A DNA stretch of 15,520 nucleotides from an uncultured Clostridium sp. (GTDB taxonomy: Bacteria > Bacillota > Clostridia > TANB77 > CAG-465). The translations under genes and the position numbers were made by a program. Below, piece after piece: positions 7,571 to 13,610 of the stretch. Positions within the stretch are counted from its first letter, which is position 1. Every line of letters starts with the position of its first letter. Where the stretch lies: assembly GCA_900554875.1 (NCBI GenBank), contig USJA01000012.1, positions 1 to 15,520 of the forward strand, written 5' to 3'. The notes beneath the pieces are model-generated. The model made no database searches and was not told the DNA's origin. It saw only the letters and a list, made by a program, of their open reading frames with translations.

Positions 7571-9046
7571 TTATTCTATGTTTTTATCTGGCATACTTTC
7601 TGCAAGAGATTTTACAACTTCTCTTTCATCAAAGTGAATTTTTTTGTTATTTTTAAGCATTTGATATGTTTCATGTCCCTTGCCAGCAAGTATTATTATA
7701 TCATTTTTCCAAGCTATTCTCATTGCAAATTTGATTGCTTCTTTTCTATTTTCTATACATTTATATAATCCCTTTGTCTTTTTCATCCCTTCTTCTATAT
7801 CTTGCATAATCTTAGAAGGTGATTCATTTCTTGGATTATCTGTTGTAATAACTGTAAAATCTGCAAGTTTTCCCGCAATCTCACCCATCATAGCACGTTT
7901 TGGTACATCCCTATTACCTCCACATCCAAAGACACATATAATCCTTCCCTTAGCATGTTTTTTTACAGCGCCAAGTATTGCTTCTAAACTAGATGGTGTA
8001 TGCGCATAATCAATCATAACAGTAAATGTTTTGTTAATAGGTACTATTTCACTTCTACCTGGTACCTTTACATTTGCAAGAGCAAGTAAAATAGCATCCA
8101 TTTGACAATTAAATAAACTACATACTGCTATTGCAGCTAAACTGTTATATATCGTATATTTTCCTGGTATATTAACATGTATAGTTTCTAACATTTTATT
8201 TACATACATTTTAAATTCAACATAATCTGCATTAATTCTAAGATCCGTTGCAGTAAGATTTACTTGGTTGTCAAGTCCAAAAGTTGCATGCTTGCATGTT
8301 AACATCTTTATTAATTTTGGTGCATATATATCATCACCATTTACAATTGCAAGATCAGATATATCAAATAATTTTTTCTTTGCCATTAGGTAATTATCCA
8401 TTGTTTTATGAAAATCTAAATGATCTTCTGATAAATTTGTAAAAACACTTACAAAAAAATGTATACCATATACTCTATCAAGCGATAATGCATGTGAACT
8501 TACTTCCATAACAACATATTCCATACCACTATCTACCATATCTCTTAATAGCTTCTGTAAATCAAGTGATTCTGGTGATGTTCTTGTTGCTTCAATTTGT
8601 TTATTACCATATGTGTTATATATTGTACCAATCATACCCGTCTTTTTACCTGAAGCGTTCATTATATCTCTTATCATATATGCAGTTGTTGTTTTTCCTT
8701 TTGTACCTGTTATTCCAATCATTTTTAGTTTACTAGATGGATTATCATAATAGGTACTTGCAACAACAGCAAGTGCAATCCTTGAGTTTTCAACTTTAAT
8801 TATCGTTACATCCTTATCAAGATATTTGGATGTATCTATATCATTTTCAACAATTATACAAATTGCTCCATTTGCAATCGCCTCATCTATATAATCATTT
8901 CCGTCTTTTTCATACCCCTTAATTGCAACAAATACATCTTCCTTTTCTATTTTTTTAGAATCATATTCCACTTTACCAATTTCAACATTAGTTGTTCCAA
9001 TTACTTCATTTGTAGTAAGATTTTCAATTAAATATTGTAAAAGCAT
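7571..9046 (-). CDS. murE: UDP-MurNAc-tripeptide synthetase MurE (meso-DAP type)
   Basis: MurE adds the third stem-peptide residue to UDP-MurNAc-L-Ala-D-Glu in the cytoplasm, using ATP. The 491-residue product shows the three Mur ligase domains: N-terminal UDP-binding part (about 1-100), central ATPase with P-loop GITGTKGKTTT (111-121), EVSSHAL (181-187) and the Lys expected to be carbamylated in AKKKLF (most likely Lys223), and a C-terminal domain from about 330. The substrate motif DNPRNE (403-408) is the one found in meso-diaminopimelate ligases rather than Lys ligases. The ATG at 9046 has GGGAGG upstream. An 85-bp gap separates it from ftsI and holds a possible extended -10 promoter. The ligase acting next, MurF, is not in the window. 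Confidence 0.96.
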   Translation of the reverse strand: MLLQYLIENLTTNEVIGTTNVEIGKVEYDSKKIEKEDVFVAIKGYEKDGNDYIDEAIANGAICIIVENDIDTSKYLDKDVTIIKVENSRIALAVVASTYYDNPSSKLKMIGITGTKGKTTTAYMIRDIMNASGKKTGMIGTIYNTYGNKQIEATRTSPESLDLQKLLRDMVDSGMEYVVMEVSSHALSLDRVYGIHFFVSVFTNLSEDHLDFHKTMDNYLMAKKKLFDISDLAIVNGDDIYAPKLIKMLTCKHATFGLDNQVNLTATDLRINADYVEFKMYVNKMLETIHVNIPGKYTIYNSLAAIAVCSLFNCQMDAILLALANVKVPGRSEIVPINKTFTVMIDYAHTPSSLEAILGAVKKHAKGRIICVFGCGGNRDVPKRAMMGEIAGKLADFTVITTDNPRNESPSKIMQDIEEGMKKTKGLYKCIENRKEAIKFAMRIAWKNDIIILAGKGHETYQMLKNNKKIHFDEREVVKSLAESMPDKNIE

Positions 9047-9077
9047 TTTTTTGCCTCCCTTTATTTTAACACATTAA

Positions 9078-9086
9078 ATTATATCA
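9078..9086 (-). promoter_or_regulatory. Possible extended -10 promoter of murE
   Basis: In the 85-bp gap between ftsI and murE the minus strand has TGATATAAT, a perfect TATAAT with the TGn extension. The hexamer 17 bp upstream (TTTTAA) is a poor -35, so activity would depend on the extended -10. No terminator is visible in this gap, so murE is also reached from the ftsI promoter. Confidence 0.45.
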
Positions 9087-9131
9087 CATAACACTATTTT
9101 TTAAAACTTATAATTATAAATTATATAAATT

Positions 9132-11312
9132 TTATGGTAAATCAGTTGTATCAACACATTTTATAGTAACAATAGACCCCTTTTCAACTACTGTTCCAGG
9201 TGCTGGATCTTGAGTTAAAACATAACCATTTCCCACAATTCTTACATTAAGTCCTGCTGCCTTAAATTTAGCAGTGGCAACTTCAGCAGTTTTGTTTCTC
9301 ACATCAGGTACATCAACCGTTTGTTTTGCTGCATCTGTTGTATATACTCTAACAGTTGATCCTTCCATAAGAGATGCTCCAGCTTTTGGAATTTGTTCTT
9401 TTATTACATCAGAATCATTTAAAGTACTATCTGAAGCAATCCTAAATCCTTTTTCTGATAGTAATTTCTTTGCTTCTCCTACTGTTTTAGAAGTTACATC
9501 TGGAATTAGTGTCTCTTTTATATCATTATCCTCAATTGTATAATCTGGTGCAATATCAAGGTATCTTAAACACTCATCTAAAATTGAGCCTACAACAGGA
9601 GCACAAATTGCGGCTCCACCGTGTCCAGCTTCACTTTTTGGATCATAAATATTCATTACAACTACAAGTTCTGGATTTACAATTGGAGCTATAGAGGCAT
9701 ATCCTGCCATATATACTTTTTGATCTCCTCTTCCTTCTTCACCTGTAGCTGTCTTTCCTCCAACTCTATATCCCTTAACAGCTCCTGATTTTGCTGTACC
9801 TGTTTTGGCTGTATCTTCAAGTGCACTAAGTAAAAGATCTGATGTTTCTTTTGACATTATTTGTTTTATAACTTTTGATTCTGTTTTTTCATCATAATTT
9901 CCGCTTCCACTTTTTATTTCCTTTACCACATATGGTTGAACAAGATAACCACCATTTGCAATTGCACAGTAATTCACAGCTGTTTGAAGTGTTGTTATTT
10001 GAACTGTTTGACCAAATGAAGTTGTAGCAAGGTCAACCGCTGTCATAGAAGCTGGATTATGCATTATTCCACTTGCTTCACCTGGAAGATCAATTCCTGT
10101 TTTTGACGCAAGATTAAATGCTTCTAAATATTTACAAAAATGTTCTATTCCTATTCTTTGGCCAAGTTGCATAAATACTGGATTACATGAATTCATTATT
10201 CCTTGTCTTAAAGACTCTGAACCATGTGATCTAGGATATCTCCAGCATTTAATAGTCCAAGTACCAACTTGCATACTACCGCTACAGCTAAAATCACCTG
10301 CTTTATCCATTTGAGCCACATTTTCTTCAAGAGCAGCAGTAGCTGTTACTACCTTAAAAGTAGAACCTGGTTCTTGTGTATCAGAAATTACCTTATTACG
10401 CCACATTGCAGCAAGTTCTTCACTTTTTTCTTTTTTACTTAATGTTTCCCATTTATTCTTTAATTCATCTGTATTTGGAGTAAATGGTTCATTAGGGTCA
10501 TAACTTGGATAATTTGCCATTGCAAGCACTTCACCCGTTGAAGGTCTCATAACAACTGCCATTCCATATTGAGCAATATTCTCTTTTATTGCTTTTGATA
10601 GATATTTTTCTACAATAGATTGAATTGTTGCATCAATTGTAAGTACAATATCTTTACCATCAGTTGGAGCAACATATTGTTCATTTGTAAAAGGTGTTTC
10701 CCTTCCTTTACCATCAGTACTTCCAACTATTTTACCAGGAATTCCTGCAAGATCACTGTTATAATATGCTTCTATTCCTTCAAGTCCTACATTATCTGTC
10801 CCAACAAATCCAAGAACATTAGCAAGTAATGTTGAATATGGATATACTCTTTTTGTATCTTCGTCAACTCTAATACCTGAGACTTGTTTATCACTAATAT
10901 AGTTAAGTATCTTTGTTGCCTTATCTTCATCAACCTTAGTTGCTATTGTTTCACTAGAAGAATTTTTACTCAGTTTGGCTAAAACATCATCCTTATTTAT
11001 TTCTAAAATTTCGGCTAATTTTGTTGCAATTTCGTCCTTTTTATCTTTATCAACACTATTTGGAACTGCTGTTACTATATTTACAGATACACTTTGTGCA
11101 AGTACTTTTTCACCTGTAGCATCATATATTGTTCCTCTCTTGGCAGCAACTGATCTTTGCCTTGTTTGTTGTTCATAAGCTTTTTCTTCATAATGTTTAG
11201 ATTTTATTACCTGTATATATACAAGTCGTGAAAGTAAAATCAAAGCAAGTGCCCCGCAAAACATTAAAATTACAATTATTCTTTTTTGATTTTTTAGTGC
11301 CATGTATGACAA
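9132..11312 (-). CDS. ftsI: Class B penicillin-binding protein with two PASTA domains (FtsI/PBP2B/SpoVD type)
   Basis: This is a septal D,D-transpeptidase that cross-links glycan made by its SEDS partner. The 726-residue product has a membrane anchor (about 10-34), a PBP dimerisation domain (about 50-215), a transpeptidase domain (about 240-590) and two C-terminal PASTA repeats (about 600-660 and 664-722). Active-site motifs are STFK (Ser317, Lys320), SCN (375-377) and, at the third-motif position after YRVGG, Lys520-Thr-Ala-Thr instead of the usual KTG. Cys356 and Cys376 fall about where the redox-sensitive pair of Bacillus SpoVD lies relative to the nucleophile. Two PASTA repeats resemble PBP2B more than SpoVD, so the division-versus-sporulation role is open; position right after ftsL favours division. 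The TTG start at 11312 has AGAGGTG 7 nt upstream; an ATG three codons later is too far from it. Confidence 0.94.
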   Translation of the reverse strand: MSYMALKNQKRIIVILMFCGALALILLSRLVYIQVIKSKHYEEKAYEQQTRQRSVAAKRGTIYDATGEKVLAQSVSVNIVTAVPNSVDKDKKDEIATKLAEILEINKDDVLAKLSKNSSSETIATKVDEDKATKILNYISDKQVSGIRVDEDTKRVYPYSTLLANVLGFVGTDNVGLEGIEAYYNSDLAGIPGKIVGSTDGKGRETPFTNEQYVAPTDGKDIVLTIDATIQSIVEKYLSKAIKENIAQYGMAVVMRPSTGEVLAMANYPSYDPNEPFTPNTDELKNKWETLSKKEKSEELAAMWRNKVISDTQEPGSTFKVVTATAALEENVAQMDKAGDFSCSGSMQVGTWTIKCWRYPRSHGSESLRQGIMNSCNPVFMQLGQRIGIEHFCKYLEAFNLASKTGIDLPGEASGIMHNPASMTAVDLATTSFGQTVQITTLQTAVNYCAIANGGYLVQPYVVKEIKSGSGNYDEKTESKVIKQIMSKETSDLLLSALEDTAKTGTAKSGAVKGYRVGGKTATGEEGRGDQKVYMAGYASIAPIVNPELVVVMNIYDPKSEAGHGGAAICAPVVGSILDECLRYLDIAPDYTIEDNDIKETLIPDVTSKTVGEAKKLLSEKGFRIASDSTLNDSDVIKEQIPKAGASLMEGSTVRVYTTDAAKQTVDVPDVRNKTAEVATAKFKAAGLNVRIVGNGYVLTQDPAPGTVVEKGSIVTIKCVDTTDLP

Positions 11313-11319
11313 ATATATT

Positions 11320-11326
11320 CACCTCT
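11320..11326 (-). promoter_or_regulatory. Ribosome binding site fixing the TTG start of ftsI
   Basis: AGAGGTG on the minus strand lies 7 nt before the TTG at 11312-11310, the ideal distance. The in-frame ATG at codon 4 would be 16 nt from it, so TTG is preferred. Confidence 0.75.
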
Positions 11327-11339
11327 TAATCTGCTAACT

Positions 11340-11368
11340 ATTTTAACATAAAACAAAAACCAAGTCAA
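11340..11368 (-). promoter_or_regulatory. Promoter of ftsI, overlapping the ftsL terminator
   Basis: The minus strand has TTGACT (11368-11363, five of six), a 17-bp spacer and TAAAAT (11345-11340, five of six) with a TGn extension. The -35 box is part of the second arm of the terminator stem, and the terminator T tract forms the spacer. The predicted start is near 11333, giving a leader of about 20 nt. Confidence 0.75.
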
Positions 11369-11412
11369 ACATATATAAGTATACTATATGATACTTAATA
11401 TTTGACTTGGTT
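11351..11412 (-). terminator. Long hairpin terminator between ftsL and ftsI
   Basis: Twelve-nucleotide perfect arms (11412-11401 and 11369-11358 on the minus strand) enclose a second inverted repeat of 7 bp (11397-11391 with 11382-11376), giving a two-storey stem. The second outer arm ends in GG and is followed by a T tract interrupted by one G. It starts 9 nt past the ftsL stop and should end the mraZ-rsmH-ftsL transcript, at least in part. Confidence 0.8.
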
Positions 11413-11421
11413 ATTACAAGT

Positions 11422-11916
11422 TTATTTAAATAATTTATCAAAAAAATTGGAAATATTTTCTCCTATTTTTTGAATAAAAGTAGATTTATTTTGGATTTCA
11501 ACTAAATTGTTAGTCTTTGAAGTATCAACATATATAGTTTGACTCTTATCTGGTTTTTGCATTCCTAATTTCTGTTTTGCATAAGCCTCTATCTCGTTTA
11601 AATCTGTATTCTGTTCAACTTCTATTTGTGAAGTAACTAGTGCAGATTCCGCTTTTGTTAGGTCACTTGCCAAACTTTGAGATTTTAAATTTTTCTCATT
11701 TATAACGTTATACCTATATACAAGAACTAATGCCATAATAAACACACAAACAATCATAACAACGGATGATGCTCTAGTTTTCGCCTTAGCTTGCACCTTT
11801 GGCTTTTTGCTTGCAGTTTTCCTACGGCTTGTTCTATCATTAGATGTATATTCAATTTTTCTAGCCGTACTTCCTACTTCATAATAACCATATCCGTAAT
11901 TTCTTTTTGCTGGCAT
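11422..11916 (-). CDS. ftsL: Cell division protein FtsL
   Basis: FtsL is a bitopic divisome protein that, with DivIC/FtsB and FtsQ/DivIB, links the Z ring to the septal synthase. The 164-residue product has a long, very basic cytoplasmic tail (about 1-48), one membrane span (about 50-67) and a coiled-coil region (about 72-115) with heptad-like hydrophobic spacing. It leads into IEAYAKQKLGMQKPDKSQTI (about 109-128), the short conserved region shared by FtsL and DivIC proteins. A further tail to 164 ends in an amphipathic Phe/Lys-rich segment. The ATG at 11916 has AGAGGTGA upstream and lies 19 nt after rsmH. Sequence in this family is poorly conserved, so the call rests on topology, the short motif and position between rsmH and ftsI. 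Confidence 0.88.
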   Translation of the reverse strand: MPAKRNYGYGYYEVGSTARKIEYTSNDRTSRRKTASKKPKVQAKAKTRASSVVMIVCVFIMALVLVYRYNVINEKNLKSQSLASDLTKAESALVTSQIEVEQNTDLNEIEAYAKQKLGMQKPDKSQTIYVDTSKTNNLVEIQNKSTFIQKIGENISNFFDKLFK

Positions 11917-11935
11917 AAGTTCTCACCTCTTTTCA

Positions 11936-12868
11936 TTATATTTTTTCGAAAACCCTAAGTTTTGCACTTCTTGCCCTTGGATTATCTATTAATTCTTCTT
12001 TACAACATACTATAGGCTTTTTTGTAATTATTTTTCCAAATGATTTAAAACCACATACACATACAGGAAAATCTTTAGGGCATGTGCACCTTCCTTCTAA
12101 TTCCTCATATGTATGTTTCACAATTTTATCCTCCAAAGAATGAAACGTAATTATTGCAAGTCTCCCACATTTGTTTAAGGAGTACACTGCATCCTTTATA
12201 GTTTGCTTAAGTCTTATTAATTCTTCATTTACTTCTATCCTTATAGCTTGAAAAACTCTTTTAGCAGGATGTTGCTTTTCATTTAATGCCTTAGATGGCA
12301 TTGATGATTTTATAATCTCAACCAACTCAAAAGTAGTTTTTATTTCTTTTTCTTTTCTTTTTTTGCAAATATTTTTAGCTATATTTTTTGCATATCTTTC
12401 TTCACCGTATTCTTTAAATATAAAAGCTAACTTTTCTTCAGAGTATTCATTAACCACGTTATAAGCTGAGAACTTATCCTCTCTATTCATTCTCATATCA
12501 AGCTTTGCATCGTGCATATAGCTAAAACCTCTATCTGCTTCATCCAATTGATATGAGGATACACCAAGATCAAGCAGCATCCCATCTATTCCTTGAATAT
12601 TTAATTCTTTTAACACATTTATTATATTGGAATTATTATCATGCACTAGTTTAAAATTGTTAAATTCACTAAGTCTTTTTGTTGCAGCATTGATTGCATC
12701 ACCATCTCTATCTATCCCTATAAGAAGACCAGTATTATCTAATTTTTTTAAAATACTATACGAGTGTCCTCCTCCACCTAAAGTTCCATCTACATATATT
12801 CCATTTCTTTTTATATTTAAATTTTCTATACATTCATTTAACAATATTGATTTATGCTTAAATTCCAT
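11936..12868 (-). CDS. rsmH: 16S rRNA m4C1402 methyltransferase RsmH (MraW)
   Basis: RsmH methylates N4 of C1402 in 16S rRNA at the ribosomal P site, using S-adenosylmethionine. The 310-residue product has normal length and all family motifs: SAM-binding GGGGH (31-35), acidic DRD (53-55), LLDLGVSSYQLD (98-109), RGFSY with LDMRM (113-127), YGEER (154-158), HPAKRVFQAIRIEVN (200-214), ITFHSLEDKIVK (240-251) and NPRARSAKLR (296-305). The Cys-rich CTCPKDFPVCVCG (261-273), with another Cys pair at 288-289, is common in Firmicute members. The ATG at 12868 has GAGGT upstream. It is separated from mraZ by 132 bp of repeat-containing AT-rich sequence, longer than other gaps in this unit. Confidence 0.97.
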   Translation of the reverse strand: MEFKHKSILLNECIENLNIKRNGIYVDGTLGGGGHSYSILKKLDNTGLLIGIDRDGDAINAATKRLSEFNNFKLVHDNNSNIINVLKELNIQGIDGMLLDLGVSSYQLDEADRGFSYMHDAKLDMRMNREDKFSAYNVVNEYSEEKLAFIFKEYGEERYAKNIAKNICKKRKEKEIKTTFELVEIIKSSMPSKALNEKQHPAKRVFQAIRIEVNEELIRLKQTIKDAVYSLNKCGRLAIITFHSLEDKIVKHTYEELEGRCTCPKDFPVCVCGFKSFGKIITKKPIVCCKEELIDNPRARSAKLRVFEKI

Positions 12869-12899
12869 TTTTACCTCATCATTATCATTTTAAGTTAAT

Positions 12900-12952
12900 T
12901 TATCTTTTGTTCATTTTCTTTTTATCTCTTGTATAGTTATCTTTTGTTCATT
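12900..12952. repeat. Sixteen-nucleotide direct repeat in the mraZ-rsmH gap
   Basis: The 16-mer TTATCTTTTGTTCATT (plus strand) occurs exactly at 12900-12915 and 12937-12952. Looser versions of its first half lie at 12922-12932, 12963-12973 and 12982-12992, so five related T-rich boxes fill the 132-bp gap. No gene, hairpin terminator or clear promoter is visible there. Their role is unknown; protein-binding sites, RNA elements or simple AT-rich repeat expansion are possible. Confidence 0.7.
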
Positions 12953-13000
12953 AATACATATTTTTTCTTTAGTTTATTTGTATATCTTTAGTTAATATAT

Positions 13001-13432
13001 TTAAATGCCTAAATTTGACATTTGAATAGCTAGTTCGTTTACATCCATATTTTCTTCGCTTGTATATTCATTCCATTTATCTTTGTCCCATATTTCAACT
13101 CTTGTTGAAACACCTACTACAAACACTTCTTTTTTAAGTCCTGCATATTCTCTTAAATTTTGTGGAATATTAATTCTTCCTTGTTTATCAGTTTCGCATT
13201 CTGTGGCACCTGCAAAGAAAAAACGAATAAAATTACGGGCGTTTGGATTGGTAAGTGGAAGGGTTTTTAGTTTTGCTTCAAATGTTGCCCATTCATCTTT
13301 TGAGTATGCAAACAAACAATTATCAAGGCCTTTCGTTACAATAAAAGAATGCCCTAAATCATCTCTAAATTTAGCTGGAACACTAACTCTACCTTTATCA
13401 TCTAATTTGTTATTATACTCTCCAAGTAACAT
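13001..13432 (-). CDS. mraZ: Transcriptional regulator MraZ
   Basis: MraZ is a ring-forming AbrB-like DNA-binding protein that regulates its own dcw operon, usually by repression. The 143-residue product has the family length and two copies of the DxxxR-containing fold: DDKGRVSVPAKFR (11-23) and TDKQGRINIPQNLR (81-94). The start region MLLGEYNNKLDDKGRV is typical. The ATG at 13432 is preceded by GGAGGTGA. Directly upstream lie three AGTGG repeats in 10-bp phase, the known type of MraZ operator, placed at the predicted transcription start, so autoregulation is likely. It is the first gene of the mraZ-rsmH-ftsL unit. Confidence 0.97.
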   Translation of the reverse strand: MLLGEYNNKLDDKGRVSVPAKFRDDLGHSFIVTKGLDNCLFAYSKDEWATFEAKLKTLPLTNPNARNFIRFFFAGATECETDKQGRINIPQNLREYAGLKKEVFVVGVSTRVEIWDKDKWNEYTSEENMDVNELAIQMSNLGI

Positions 13433-13455
13433 TTAAAAGCTCACCTCCATTTTTG

Positions 13456-13480
13456 CCACTTTAACCCACTTTTTACCACT
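13456..13480 (-). promoter_or_regulatory. MraZ operator: three phased AGTGG repeats
   Basis: On the minus strand AGTGG occurs at 13480-13476, 13470-13466 and 13460-13456, each exactly 10 bp from the next and each followed by an A/T-rich spacer. Tandem GTGG or TGGG boxes with 10-bp period upstream of mraZ are the established target of MraZ in several bacteria. Here they begin at the predicted transcription start and run into the leader, a position suited to repression. A degenerate fourth unit merges with the ribosome binding site. Confidence 0.85.
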
Positions 13481-13487
13481 TAGCTAT

Positions 13488-13516
13488 ATTTTAGTATATA
13501 ATTTAAGAAAAATCAA
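13488..13516 (-). promoter_or_regulatory. Promoter of the mraZ operon
   Basis: The minus strand has TTGATT (13516-13511, four of six), a 17-bp spacer and TAAAAT (13493-13488, five of six). The predicted start near 13481 abuts the MraZ boxes. AT-rich tandem repeats lie immediately upstream of the -35 box, where an UP element would be. Confidence 0.72.
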
Positions 13517-13520
13517 TACT

Positions 13521-13560
13521 TTTTTAACAAATTATATAAATTTTTATTAAATTATATAAA
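13521..13560. repeat. Two tandem 20-bp AT-rich units upstream of the mraZ promoter
   Basis: Positions 13521-13540 and 13541-13560 are adjacent copies matching at 18 of 20 bases, with the last 12 identical. The 20-bp period is close to two helical turns, so both copies face the same side of the DNA. They end 4 bp upstream of the -35 hexamer. The stretch 13433-13610 holds no gene: only this repeat, the mraZ promoter and operator, and the terminator at 13564-13597. Confidence 0.8.
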
Positions 13561-13563
13561 GAC

Positions 13564-13597
13564 AAAAAAGATAAGCTAATTTTGCTTATCTTTTTTT
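13564..13597 (-). terminator. Terminator after the prepilin-dockerin gene
   Basis: A 13-bp perfect stem (AAAAAAGATAAGC at 13564-13576 with its complement at 13584-13596) closes a 7-nt loop. The stem has A and T runs on both sides, so it can act in both directions. On the minus strand it begins about 14 nt past the stop at 13611 and isolates that gene from mraZ. Confidence 0.88.
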
Positions 13598-13610
13598 AAT
13601 ATTTTTTATT

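Noticed and set aside
9087..9131. Hairpin terminator after ftsI
   Set aside because: Only short, all-A/T palindromes are present, with no stable stem before a T run.
9789..9806. KTGTA at residues 503-507 of the PBP as the third active-site motif
   Set aside because: It sits before the YRVGG strand where the true motif falls in FtsI/SpoVD proteins, so I assign the motif to residues 520-523 and treat this as a decoy.
12869..13000. CRISPR-like or mobile element repeat in the mraZ-rsmH gap
   Set aside because: Only two exact copies, unequal spacing and no unique spacers of constant length; no transposase or target-site duplication is nearby.
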